40,149 nt of DNA, taken from the NCBI GenBank assembly GCA_018065935.1, contig JAGHSJ010000032.1:1-40149 (forward strand). Direction: 5' to 3'. Both the position numbers and the translations under genes were made by a program. Source of the stretch: Candidatus Kurthia equi. Lineage in GTDB: Bacteria > Bacillota > Bacilli > Bacillales_A > Planococcaceae. The notes below the pieces were generated by a model. That model did no database searches and had not been told where the DNA came from. It saw only the letters and a list, made by a program, of their open reading frames with translations. Shown here piece after piece: positions 31,395 through 40,043 of the stretch (position 1 is its first letter; every line of letters begins with the position of its first letter).

Positions 31395-33626
31395 ATGACA
31401 AATAAACAAATGGCTTTATATCGTAAATATCGACCAAGTGGCTTTGATGGTCTTGTAGGACAAGATCACATCAAAACGACTTTAGAAAATGCAATTAAAA
31501 ACGAACAAGTGTCACATGCTTATGTTTTCACAGGACCGCGCGGTACGGGTAAAACAAGTACAGCAAAATTGTTTGCTAAGGCGTTAAATTGTGAAAATCC
31601 AAATGGCGTAAACCCTTGCGGTCAATGTCATTCATGCACAAATGACGCTTCAGATATTATTGAAATTGATGCAGCAAGTAACAATAGCGTAGACGATATT
31701 CGTCAATTACGTGAAAACATCATGCTTGCACCGATGTATGGGAAGTATAAAATCTACATTTTAGATGAAGCCCACATGCTTACAACACAAGCGTTCAATG
31801 CGTTTTTAACGACGTTAGAAGAACCACCAGCACATGCACGTTTTATTTTAGCTACTACGGAAGTACATAAGCTACCGGCGACGATTTTATCACGTTGCCA
31901 ACGCTTTGATTTCCGTCGTATTAGTAATCTTGACATTGTGAGTCGTTTATCTTACATCTTAGATGCTGAAGGACGTACAGCTGAATCACAAGCGCTTGAA
32001 TTAATTGCGCAAGTGTCAGCTGGTGGTATGCGTGATTCAATCAGTTTATTAGACCAATCTTTATCACGACAAGCGAATACGTCTGATACAGTGAAGTTAG
32101 ATGATGTTTTATCATTAACAGGTTCAGTTGATGTTCGTCTTATCGGTAAACTGATCTCATTAATTTCTAATAAACAAATCGAAGAATCTTTAACTCATTT
32201 CAATCAATGCTTTGAAAATGGAAAAGAGCCGAAGTTCTTTGTGGAAGAAATGATGATTTATTTACGTGATATTTTAGTATTTAAGAAATTAGGTGCTAGT
32301 GCCACTTTGAAAAAGGGAAGCACTGATGCTAATTTCCAATCTATCGCTACGGCGGTTGATGTTGATAGCGTTTATGTATACCTAGACGAGCTTCAACGCA
32401 CTTTATCCGAAATGAAATTCCATCATGATCTTCAACTATTATTAGAAATGACAATCATTCGCATGATTAATAACGAGAGAGCTTCATTACAAAATCAAAT
32501 TGATGAATTACGCAAAATGATTTCAACAGGTGTAACAATCATTGAGCCTACAAAGCAATGCGTTGAGCAAACAGTTGAAACGTTAGGTGCATCTAATGAG
32601 TCGTTAATGGTCAACAATACTGTTTCTAAAGGGAACAATATTACTATTCCAGAAAACGAGCAAACAATAGAAATTCAGGAATTTAAACTGCCAAGTGAAG
32701 AACAAGTAGCGCACTCTATGGCTAAAACAGTTCCTTCAAGCGGTCGTGAAATTTCAATCCCTGAGTTCAGTTTAGAAAATATGAATGCTGCAGCTTCACA
32801 ACAAGCAGAATGTGATGGTTTTGTCTTTGAATTACCTGTGTTTAATAATGGTGAGCTTAAAGTACCTGAACAACCAAACGCAGTTGATAATGCCGCTCCT
32901 ATTGAAGTTAATGATCCAATTAATTTCATTGAACAAGCCGTTGAACAACATGCACAAGGAATTGATTGGGCTTCATCTATGCCAAGTGAACAAGCGACAA
33001 CATCTGTTGAACAAACAGTTGCTACCGTGGCGCCTACTGAAGAAACAAATCAATCAATCGTAATGCCGTTTGTAATCAATGCTGAGGAGTCGAAAGAAGA
33101 AGTAACGGTCCCAGAATTCTCATTTGAAATGCCTGGTAATGAAAATTCTATCCCAGCATTTTCTACCGACCAATCTTCAAATAATGGTACAGTATTTCCA
33201 CAAATCGAACCACAGCAATCAAGTGATCCAAGTATTACTCCGGCATCATCTGAAGCGAGTAATTTGCCTGCGAATTCCAACATTATTTTATCTGATGAAG
33301 AAAAGAATGTGTTGAATTTATTAAATACGGCAAACAAAAAGCATAAAGCTGATTTAGAAGCGGTTTCAGAATCTATTTCTTTTGAATTAGGAAATGTGAA
33401 CATTACTTCTAAACGCATTTTCACTAACTTTGCGATAAAAGCTGTTAATGAAGACCATCTTGTATTAGTTCATGACGAGAAGGTGCAAGTGAAACTGATT
33501 AACAAACTTGCTCATGTTAAAAACATTGAGGAAACGTTTGAAAATATTTATAAACCAATGAAATATGTTGCAATTACTACCGAACAATGGAAAGCAATTA
33601 CAGCAGTATTTCAAGCAAATAACTAA
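31395..33626 (+). CDS. dnaX: DNA polymerase III gamma/tau subunit (clamp loader)
   Basis: ATG 31395 is chosen (TGGGGGATT upstream), giving 743 residues. The N-terminal AAA+ module has YRKYRPSGFDGLVGQ, Walker A GPRGTGKTST (47-56), a zinc site NPCGQCHSC, EIDAASNNSVDDIR, ILDEAHML and the SRCQRF sensor. The clamp-loader domains reach about residue 370. A long linker (about 380-625) rich in Glu, Pro, Ser and Gln has recurring IPEFSxE-type motifs. A compact C-terminal domain (630-743) follows. It loads the sliding clamp and holds the polymerase. Being in the same operon as the E1-like gene is highly unusual for a chromosomal dnaX. Confidence 0.95.
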   Translation: MTNKQMALYRKYRPSGFDGLVGQDHIKTTLENAIKNEQVSHAYVFTGPRGTGKTSTAKLFAKALNCENPNGVNPCGQCHSCTNDASDIIEIDAASNNSVDDIRQLRENIMLAPMYGKYKIYILDEAHMLTTQAFNAFLTTLEEPPAHARFILATTEVHKLPATILSRCQRFDFRRISNLDIVSRLSYILDAEGRTAESQALELIAQVSAGGMRDSISLLDQSLSRQANTSDTVKLDDVLSLTGSVDVRLIGKLISLISNKQIEESLTHFNQCFENGKEPKFFVEEMMIYLRDILVFKKLGASATLKKGSTDANFQSIATAVDVDSVYVYLDELQRTLSEMKFHHDLQLLLEMTIIRMINNERASLQNQIDELRKMISTGVTIIEPTKQCVEQTVETLGASNESLMVNNTVSKGNNITIPENEQTIEIQEFKLPSEEQVAHSMAKTVPSSGREISIPEFSLENMNAAASQQAECDGFVFELPVFNNGELKVPEQPNAVDNAAPIEVNDPINFIEQAVEQHAQGIDWASSMPSEQATTSVEQTVATVAPTEETNQSIVMPFVINAEESKEEVTVPEFSFEMPGNENSIPAFSTDQSSNNGTVFPQIEPQQSSDPSITPASSEASNLPANSNIILSDEEKNVLNLLNTANKKHKADLEAVSESISFELGNVNITSKRIFTNFAIKAVNEDHLVLVHDEKVQVKLINKLAHVKNIEETFENIYKPMKYVAITTEQWKAITAVFQANN

Positions 33627-33632
33627 AATTTG

Positions 33633-33665
33633 ATGGGCTAGGTACTGTTCCTAGCTCATTTTTTG
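33633..33665 (+). terminator. Terminator/attenuator between dnaX and the delta' gene
   Basis: ATGGGCTAGG pairs with CCTAGCTCAT (one G.U) and is followed by a T run, directly before the RBS of the next gene. Confidence 0.75.
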
Positions 33666-33676
33666 GAGGGCATATA

Positions 33677-34549
33677 ATGTCAAAACAATTACTTGAAAAG
33701 TTAGTTGAAAACAATCAATTAAGTCATGCTTATTATTTAGAGGGTGGCGCTGGTGAAGCGACTGCAATTTGGTTAGCTACAAAAATTCTTTGCTGCGGCA
33801 ATGGTGAACCTTGTATTACCTGTACTCGCATTTTGCACCACACTCATCCTGATGTGATGGTTGTGCGTCCTAACGGAATTGCGATTAAAGTTGACCAAAT
33901 TCGTGAAATCCATGGAAAGGCCGCTTTTAAAAGTAGTGAAGGTAAAGGACAAGTATTCATTATTTCTAATGCAGATGTGATGAACTTACAAGCGGCTAAT
34001 GCGTTTCTAACGTTTTTGGAAGAGCCGAAAGCTGGCGTAACCATTATTTTAACCGGTACGTCACGCAGTTCATTAATCGAGACAATCCGAAGTCGTGTTC
34101 AAATTATCGAACTACCTGAACGACAAGGCTTTATGAAAGAGGCAGTTAATAAAGGATTAAAATTTAAATCGCTAGGCATTTTTGAAGAACTGAATATTTC
34201 AGTTGCACAAGCCGAAGAAATAGCTGATGTTGCGGATAAGTGGGTTGATTCAATTAAGCATACATTCGAATTAACTTGTAACCGCGCATTACAATCTGTA
34301 CAAGTGTGGAAGGAGATATACACAGATAAAACGCAACGCCAATACTGTATCCGCCTTATTCAATCCTATGTAAAAGCTCTATTTTCTACTAAGAAGGGAG
34401 CTTTTCAAAATTGGGGCAACCTACCCGTTTATAGTTGGGAGGAATTGACGGTATGGGGAGAAGCAGTCGATGAACTAACTCGCGCATTCCACTCTAACGG
34501 TCAGTTCAATCTTCACATAGAACACTTTATTAAGAAAACCATGAAATAA
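33677..34549 (+). CDS. holB: DNA polymerase III delta' subunit-like clamp-loader protein
   Basis: The 290-residue protein starts LEKLVENNQLSHAYYLEGG, the usual delta' opening, with a degenerate Walker A (GGAGEATAIW; no GKT), as expected for a non-ATPase subunit. CCGNGEPCITC is the zinc module. VDQIREI, NAFLTFLEEP, TIILTGTSRSSLIETIRSRVQII and a helical collar domain follow. It would complete the clamp loader with DnaX. A delta (HolA) subunit is not seen in the window. A terminator-like hairpin separates it from dnaX by 51 bp, but readthrough is likely. Confidence 0.85.
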   Translation: MSKQLLEKLVENNQLSHAYYLEGGAGEATAIWLATKILCCGNGEPCITCTRILHHTHPDVMVVRPNGIAIKVDQIREIHGKAAFKSSEGKGQVFIISNADVMNLQAANAFLTFLEEPKAGVTIILTGTSRSSLIETIRSRVQIIELPERQGFMKEAVNKGLKFKSLGIFEELNISVAQAEEIADVADKWVDSIKHTFELTCNRALQSVQVWKEIYTDKTQRQYCIRLIQSYVKALFSTKKGAFQNWGNLPVYSWEELTVWGEAVDELTRAFHSNGQFNLHIEHFIKKTMK

Positions 34550-34573
34550 TATTGTTTTTAAAAGTTGGTATGG

Positions 34574-34709
34574 TATAATAAATTTATATTTTTAAGTCTG
34601 AATTTATTGCTATAACCAAACGGTGAATAGCCTTTTTAAGCACTTACGTTAGTGTTCTATCGATTTCTTTACGGGAGTCGTATGTTCATTTATCGTAAGT
34701 GCTTTTTTT
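34574..34709 (+). promoter_or_regulatory. Leader RNA copy 7 ahead of the second clamp gene
   Basis: An extended -10, TGGTATAAT (TATAAT 34574-34579), is followed after 35 nt by GCTAT (34609-34613) with ATAGC (34627-34631) around ACC-AAAC-GGT. The terminator pairs AAGCACTTACG (34638-34648) with CGTAAGTGCTT (34694-34704), and the T run ends at 34709. The local alternative is CACT with AGTG inside 34641-34654. Confidence 0.85.
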
Positions 34710-34749
34710 CGTGCTTAAAGATAAATAAATTATAGGGGGACATATTATT

Positions 34750-35874
34750 ATGTTCAGAATTAAATCAGAAGAATTAAAGTTAGTTGTAGGAAAATTTGCA
34801 GGAGCTTATCGTAATTCGCTAGTAAAGGATACGTGCGTTACTGTTGCAACTTCTAAAACATCACAAATTGTTTCAATTTCATTTGTTGCAAATGGTATTG
34901 CTGTACAAGAAAGATTTACTGCGGATGTAACGGCTGATGGTAGTTTTAATACTAGTATGTCGGAGTTATCGCTAAAAGTGAGTATCTTACCCGAAGAAGT
35001 ATATATTTCATTTGAACCGAAAGGAACAAATTATACAATTCGTTGGGGACGAGGGAACGGAATTTTACTTCGCGTGCAAGCTGATGAAGTTCTACCATTC
35101 CCGATTCCTAAAAAATCCGAGAGCATTTCATTTGCTCCTGGAAAGTGGGAACACTTTACGCGTTTCTTTACACCATTCTGTTCTAAGCGTGGTGAAGAAA
35201 TCGTTAATCGATTGCCAATTACATTAGGTGTTAATTTTAAAAAAATCCCTAAAGTTGGTATGGTTGCTTCCGCTACCAATTCAAGCAAGATTATTCAAAA
35301 TAGTTTTGATGTAGATTGGTTTTCAACAGAGGTAACGATTGCTAGAGACACTTTTCAAGTTGTTTCATGCTTAACGTCATCAAAAGACATAATGGAACTA
35401 TCTTTAGATGATAGCAAAGGCTCGATTATTGTTGAAACATCAACAACAACCGTAATCGCAAGTTTATTAGATGGTGATTTCCCAAATATTGAACAGTTTT
35501 TAGGGAATGAACAGGCTGAAATTGTATGGCGTACTGATCGTCTGGAACTTTTAGAAGTGGCTCGCAGAGTTAAACGATTAGCGCCTGATAAATGTGCAAT
35601 CGACATTTTTAAAAAGGACAACAAATACTTTGCAACTTTGAAGGGTGTTCTTACAGAACAAATTGGTTCTGTAATTGAAACTGAAGTAGAAGCGGGTATG
35701 CGCCTTAGTGCCAATTGTTTAGAAGCTGCACTTACAGTATTGCGAAGTGAAGAAGTTCTCTTAACATTAAGTAAAGAAAAATTAGCTCACGTTACTATCT
35801 TTTCGGGTGATCCGCAAGAAGATGGAGAAACGGACAATTTAAAAGTAGTGCTAGGTCAAGTTAAAGAAGTTTAA
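34750..35874 (+). CDS. Divergent beta-clamp-like protein (second DnaN paralogue)
   Basis: The 374-residue protein has the length and three-domain rhythm of DnaN. Diagnostic segments are TTTVIASLLDGDFPNIEQFL (compare the QLLDGNYPDTTNLV region of the first clamp), MRLSANCLEAALTVL and LLTLSKEKLAHVTIFSGDP near the end. Sequence is otherwise far from typical DnaN, and the usual TxxHRL motif is not obvious. The C-terminus ends VVLGQVKEV instead of a typical PxR tail. It may be a clamp specialised for the element's polymerase, or a decoy or accessory ring. It follows leader copy 7 and lies next to clamp-loader genes. Confidence 0.75.
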   Translation: MFRIKSEELKLVVGKFAGAYRNSLVKDTCVTVATSKTSQIVSISFVANGIAVQERFTADVTADGSFNTSMSELSLKVSILPEEVYISFEPKGTNYTIRWGRGNGILLRVQADEVLPFPIPKKSESISFAPGKWEHFTRFFTPFCSKRGEEIVNRLPITLGVNFKKIPKVGMVASATNSSKIIQNSFDVDWFSTEVTIARDTFQVVSCLTSSKDIMELSLDDSKGSIIVETSTTTVIASLLDGDFPNIEQFLGNEQAEIVWRTDRLELLEVARRVKRLAPDKCAIDIFKKDNKYFATLKGVLTEQIGSVIETEVEAGMRLSANCLEAALTVLRSEEVLLTLSKEKLAHVTIFSGDPQEDGETDNLKVVLGQVKEV

Positions 35875-35894
35875 TTTGCATAGTCTAATTTTCT

Positions 35895-35924
35895 AAGAAG
35901 ATACGAATTTCGTATCTTCTTTTC
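35895..35924 (+). terminator. Perfect hairpin terminator/attenuator ahead of the SNF2 gene
   Basis: AAGAAGATACGAA pairs perfectly with TTCGTATCTTCTT, followed by T residues. Confidence 0.75.
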
Positions 35925-35944
35925 ATTTATTGGAGGGATTATTA

Positions 35945-38065
35945 ATGGAATTAACAACTTACGTTGACCATAAAACAGGGATTAAATTTACAGAGCAAAA
36001 TACATTAAACGAACAATTACGCCAAGAGCGAATTTTAAAACAAATAAAGTATATTCGGACATTCAATGCGGTCATGTTCAAAGGTAATGACCGTTCACGT
36101 GAAATTGTTAAAGAAGCATTGTCGTGGGATATGTTGCTACACGATAATCCAAATAAGTTAGAAGAACATGAAGTGTTTGAACATCTTAAAAACTCAAACA
36201 TTCTTGTAAATAATTTTAAGGACGCAGAAGACGTATTTAAAAGAAAAAAAGCCCGTCACGATATATTTTCATCTTCATTAGAGGAATTTAAAGAAACTGA
36301 GGAGTTTCAAAAAGCTCGTCAACAAGTGATGAACGTTCATGGTCACGAATTAGTTGATGGTACATTTCTTTATGATTATCAAGTTGATTGTGCAGCGTTA
36401 ATTGTTGGAAGACGACGCTTATTGAATGCTATGGATATGGGGCTCGGGAAAACTCGTACAACGATTGGCGGTTTAACCGCTGATCCACGAAATAAAAAAA
36501 TTCTAATCGTTACAATGAGTCGTAATATTCAAGATTGGGAGAGAGAAATAGTAGCACTTGGTTTTGGTGATGATTATATCGAGCTTAAAAATCCTAGTCA
36601 TATGAAATCTACGAAGCGTATTCACCTCGTATCATATGAACGTTGGGTGCAAGAAACTAGCAAAAAATTAATCAATCCAAATACTAACGAAGCTTACTCT
36701 AGTTTTCCTATACATTGTCCTCAATGTAACGAGAAATGGACATGGGGACATTCAGCTTGTTCTTGTGGCTTCACATTCTTCTCAAAACGAAAAAAGCCTT
36801 TATATAAATATTTCAATCGTAGCTATGATGCTGCAGCAATTGATGAAGGGCATTTAATTAAAAACGGAAATACTGCTCGTTGCCGTTCAATTATGGCAAT
36901 TAAAACGAAAACGCGCGTGTTACTAAGTGGTACGCCAGCTGAAAACGGTGCTAGTGATTTATTTTGGCCGTTAGCTTGGCTTTTAGGCGATAATCTTCAT
37001 TTTTGGAATAAGGTATCTTACACAAAATTTGAAGCTTATCAAACATTTGGGGAGCGCTGTTTTAAACACGTATACGGCGGTATTGATAAAAAAACTCTCA
37101 TGGACTCTGCAGGAATTACGAGTCGTACTAGCAACACGAAAGAATTATGGGAACTTCAAGACCGTTTTGTATTCCGAAAATTAAAAAGCGATGAAGATGT
37201 TAAAAACGTCATTCGCATTCCTAAACCGATTCACCATCGTCTACACATTGAACAAAGTGAACCTGAAAAGGTGCTGTATGCCAATATAATGACGCAATTT
37301 AATGAATGGTTTAAGAATATGCAGGCTGAGCGTTACGCATGTAAAATGAAGGGCATTCCTTACAGCGGTAGCTCTTTAGAGATTACTGTATGGCTTGAAA
37401 AATTACGTCGTGCTGCTAGTGCTCCCTGGTTACATGAGGATTTTAACAATCCCGAAAATGTTCCTTTGTCAAAATTGCAGTGGATGACAGAACATATTCA
37501 GCAGAGGGCATCTAAAAAGGAAAAAATGCTTGTCTTTACAGCGCATAAAGCTACTAGTGAAGAATTAGGTATGCTACTAGGTTTTATTGTTCCTGGTTAT
37601 GAAGCTGCTTATATTCATGGGGGCGTGCCAATGGACCGTCGTAAAGATTTGCTGAAGCGTTTCCAAGATCCAAATGATAGTCTATCCATTCTTATTATGA
37701 CTATGAAAACGGGCGCGGAATCTTACACTTTAACAGAAGCAAAAAGCGTTGTGTTATGGGACTTAGATTACAATGCTAAAAAAATAGAACAATGTTATAG
37801 CCGAGCAGTTCGTATTGGTCAGAAGTACGCTGTAGATATTTTTTGGTTAATTAATGTTGATACAATCGATGCCAATTTACACAGTTTAATTCTTTCTAAA
37901 CAAAGTAGTGTCGATTTAGCTATTGACCGAAAAGAACTGGATTTTGCGGAAATTGCAAAAGAGTTTGAGGGCCAAAATGTAGCTCATGCTGGCAGCTTTG
38001 ATTATGAACAGTTTGCTACTGAAATGTTAAGTCGCGGTAATTCACGTGCCGAATACGAACGTTAA
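35945..38065 (+). CDS. SNF2-family helicase-like ATPase with inserted zinc ribbon
   Basis: ATG 35945 (GGAGGG upstream) gives 706 residues. RecA-like domain 1 has NAMDMGLGKTRTT (Lys169), a DEGH box at 300-303, and LLSGTPAENG around 326-335. Domain 2 has KMLVFTAHKATSEELGMLL, IHGGVPMDRRKDLLKRF and the final CYSRAVRIGQKYAVDIFW. Between motifs I and II sits a zinc-ribbon-like insert, Cys258/261 and Cys272/274. SNF2 ATPases translocate on double-stranded DNA to remodel protein-DNA complexes. In this cluster it could clear or restart replication complexes, which is inference. It is followed by a gene 15 bp away. Confidence 0.9.
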   Translation: MELTTYVDHKTGIKFTEQNTLNEQLRQERILKQIKYIRTFNAVMFKGNDRSREIVKEALSWDMLLHDNPNKLEEHEVFEHLKNSNILVNNFKDAEDVFKRKKARHDIFSSSLEEFKETEEFQKARQQVMNVHGHELVDGTFLYDYQVDCAALIVGRRRLLNAMDMGLGKTRTTIGGLTADPRNKKILIVTMSRNIQDWEREIVALGFGDDYIELKNPSHMKSTKRIHLVSYERWVQETSKKLINPNTNEAYSSFPIHCPQCNEKWTWGHSACSCGFTFFSKRKKPLYKYFNRSYDAAAIDEGHLIKNGNTARCRSIMAIKTKTRVLLSGTPAENGASDLFWPLAWLLGDNLHFWNKVSYTKFEAYQTFGERCFKHVYGGIDKKTLMDSAGITSRTSNTKELWELQDRFVFRKLKSDEDVKNVIRIPKPIHHRLHIEQSEPEKVLYANIMTQFNEWFKNMQAERYACKMKGIPYSGSSLEITVWLEKLRRAASAPWLHEDFNNPENVPLSKLQWMTEHIQQRASKKEKMLVFTAHKATSEELGMLLGFIVPGYEAAYIHGGVPMDRRKDLLKRFQDPNDSLSILIMTMKTGAESYTLTEAKSVVLWDLDYNAKKIEQCYSRAVRIGQKYAVDIFWLINVDTIDANLHSLILSKQSSVDLAIDRKELDFAEIAKEFEGQNVAHAGSFDYEQFATEMLSRGNSRAEYER

Positions 38066-38080
38066 GGGAGAGAAAATATT

Positions 38081-39139
38081 ATGTACTTTGACCGCGAGGA
38101 AAATAAGGTCTATATAAGATATTCGTCTAAGCGCGGAAAACAATCTACTAATCATTACTTTGATAGTACGCCTATCTTCTTGCAATTTCATCCTGAAAAA
38201 ACAAATGATATTTTCAGTGTTCATTTTGCGGAAGAAGCACCTGCTTGGATTGCGAGTTATGCTACGAGTAATAATTTTAGCTATTTTGAAACCGAGATAA
38301 AAAATGAAAAGGGCTTTGCTTTGTATGCTAACAGTAGTTACTACATGAGCGATGGCATCACAATTGAGCAAAAAATCAATGATTGGTTTTCGAATTGTAC
38401 TGAAGCCCATTTACAAATTAAAAAAGATTTGTTAGCTAATAGCGAGATAGTAGATAAGAACCTTCGCTATTACCAAACAATATTTGAGGAAAAGTACGGT
38501 ATGTCAGTTCGACCATCTGAGTACGATCCTAAATTATTTGCAATTGGTTTCGCTAGTGTATCGCCTAAGAGTAGCATCACAATTGTAGAAACTACAGATG
38601 AAGATAAAAAGGAATCTATAATTGCTCGTCGTGAAATTTGGGAAAATTTAAAGACAGATTTACTTATGGTGAGAGAGTATCCAGCCGAGGACGAAATCGT
38701 TGATGATAACCCTGATGAACATGATGTGCCTCTTGTAGAAGAATCTTCAATCAAAATCGAAGTACCTGTTGTTACAGAACCTTCAATTGAAATCGAAGTA
38801 CCTGCTGTTACAGAATCTTCAATCGAAATCGAAGTACCTGTTGTTACAGAACCTTCAATTGAAATCGAAGTACCTGTTGTTACAGAACCTTCAATTGAAA
38901 TCGAAGTACCTGTTGTTACAGAACCTTCAATTAAAATCGAAGTACCTGTTGTTACAGAACCTTCAGTTGAAATCGAAGTACCTGTTGTTACAGAACCTTC
39001 AGTTGAAATCGAAGTACCTGTTGTTACAGAATCTTCAGTCGAAGATACAAGGAACAGTAGTGTTATAAATGAGCATTTAATCGTTAAAAAATCGAATAAA
39101 AAGGCCGGCTTAATAAATGGCCAAATTTTATTCTTTTAA
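38081..39139 (+). CDS. Unknown protein with about nine 12-residue repeats
   Basis: The 352-residue protein has an N-terminal globular part of about 215 residues (VYIRYSSKRGKQSTNHYFDS; ITIEQKINDWFSN). The segment 218-322 is built of nearly identical 12-residue units, consensus VVTEPSIEIEVP. The C-terminus is short and basic. No family is recognised. The repeats are acidic and regularly alternating, as in stalks or spacers. They are 36 bp at DNA level and likely to vary in number. AAGGGAG precedes ATG, 15 bp after the SNF2 gene, so it is probably in the same operon. Confidence 0.65.
   Translation: MYFDREENKVYIRYSSKRGKQSTNHYFDSTPIFLQFHPEKTNDIFSVHFAEEAPAWIASYATSNNFSYFETEIKNEKGFALYANSSYYMSDGITIEQKINDWFSNCTEAHLQIKKDLLANSEIVDKNLRYYQTIFEEKYGMSVRPSEYDPKLFAIGFASVSPKSSITIVETTDEDKKESIIARREIWENLKTDLLMVREYPAEDEIVDDNPDEHDVPLVEESSIKIEVPVVTEPSIEIEVPAVTESSIEIEVPVVTEPSIEIEVPVVTEPSIEIEVPVVTEPSIKIEVPVVTEPSVEIEVPVVTEPSVEIEVPVVTESSVEDTRNSSVINEHLIVKKSNKKAGLINGQILFF
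38732..39046 (+). repeat. Tandem 36-bp coding repeats (about nine units)
   Basis: Units such as GTTGTTACAGAACCTTCAAT recur every 36 bp with few changes, mostly third-base or Ser/Pro and Ile/Val swaps. They are in frame, with no spacers as in CRISPR. Confidence 0.9.
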
Positions 39140-39146
39140 AACAGAA

Positions 39147-39170
39147 AGAGGGCAATATGCCCTCTAATTT
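39147..39170 (+). terminator. Terminator-like hairpin before the last gene
   Basis: AGAGGGCA pairs with TGCCCTCT around a 3-base loop, followed by a short T run and then the RBS AAGGAGG. Confidence 0.65.
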
Positions 39171-39185
39171 TAAGGAGGCAGACCA

Positions 39186-39914
39186 ATGGAGTTTGTTTGT
39201 GTAATCGGTATATTTTTAGCATTTGTTTCAATTAGTGTTTATAGCACTATGAGAGAAATAAAAAGTGAAAAAAGAGCTTCAAAATGGGCTTTTCATGTTC
39301 CAACTGCTGAAGTACAAGGGGCAATAAATCCAATAGACGAAGCGTTTAAATTTACAGCACAAATTCAAACATCAACTGTTACGCCCGAGGTTGAGTTAAG
39401 TGACTACACTGATGCATATTTATATACGAAAAATAATGCAGAAAATAATAATGAAGTAGCTGAATTCGAATCTAATATTGATGTGAATGATTTCCAAACA
39501 TCTTCATTAAATGACGAACTCATGCAATCAATAGGATCATTAATTAAAAGTGTAAATGATGAAATTGAACAGGGAAATGACACAACAATGTCTGAAGGTA
39601 TTCTTGAAAAAATCACTACTCAAATAGGGAAAAATGTGGCCAAGTTAGTTACAAATACCTATTCTAATTTAGTGGAAAATGAAGAATCGGTTGTTGTTGG
39701 ATTGTACTGTGACAAAAGTAATACACTCTCATTTTTTGATGAAAAATTACAATTAACAGGTGATGAAACTATTGTATCAGGAGAAGAAGATTTTGTATTA
39801 ATTAAAGGAATGTTGCTACCATCTAAGGAGTTTCGTGTGTTACATCACGAAGATGCTGATACTGTTGAGATTGGGTACGGTAAGGAACAATTCATTATTA
39901 AGAAAGTAGCGTAG
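39186..39914 (+). CDS. Membrane-anchored protein of unknown function
   Basis: The 242-residue protein starts with a hydrophobic segment (VCVIGIFLAFVSISVY), a probable signal anchor, then a basic stretch (REIKSEKRASK), so the bulk may be cytoplasmic by the positive-inside rule. The middle (about 60-165) is acidic and probably helical or disordered. The C-terminal 80 residues (SVVVGLYCDKSNTLSFFDE; FVLIKGMLLPSKEFRVLH) look beta-rich. No family is recognised. AAGGAGGC precedes ATG. It is the last gene of the plus-strand series. Confidence 0.6.
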   Translation: MEFVCVIGIFLAFVSISVYSTMREIKSEKRASKWAFHVPTAEVQGAINPIDEAFKFTAQIQTSTVTPEVELSDYTDAYLYTKNNAENNNEVAEFESNIDVNDFQTSSLNDELMQSIGSLIKSVNDEIEQGNDTTMSEGILEKITTQIGKNVAKLVTNTYSNLVENEESVVVGLYCDKSNTLSFFDEKLQLTGDETIVSGEEDFVLIKGMLLPSKEFRVLHHEDADTVEIGYGKEQFIIKKVA

Positions 39915-39959
39915 TTTAAGGACATGGGGGATAAGTAGGCATAAAACACCCCCTTCCTG

Positions 39960-39995
39960 ATTTAAAATGATTAGGTATATTTAATCATTTTAAAT
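39960..39995. terminator. Perfect 14-bp inverted repeat
   Basis: ATTTAAAATGATTA (39960-39973) pairs with TAATCATTTTAAAT (39982-39995). AT-rich arms without a T run on the plus strand leave open whether this is a terminator or a protein-binding palindrome. Confidence 0.5.
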
Positions 39996-40024
39996 GAGGA
40001 ATGTAATGTTAATCCCTCTACAAA

Positions 40025-40043
40025 AAGCCTTAGTATAAGGCTT
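40025..40043. terminator. Small inverted repeat
   Basis: AAGCCTTA and TAAGGCTT surround GTA. The A tract on the left would serve a minus-strand transcript entering from outside the window. Confidence 0.4.

Noticed and set aside
31395..33626. Programmed frameshift in dnaX to make a short gamma form
   Set aside because: No slippery A-tract with a nearby stop and stimulatory hairpin was seen.
38732..39046. CRISPR-like array
   Set aside because: Units are contiguous, coding and without unique spacers.
38769..39068. Repetitive frame reading LQNLQLKSKYLL in the 36-bp repeat region
   Set aside because: It is a shifted-frame shadow of the in-frame EIEVP repeats and has no RBS.
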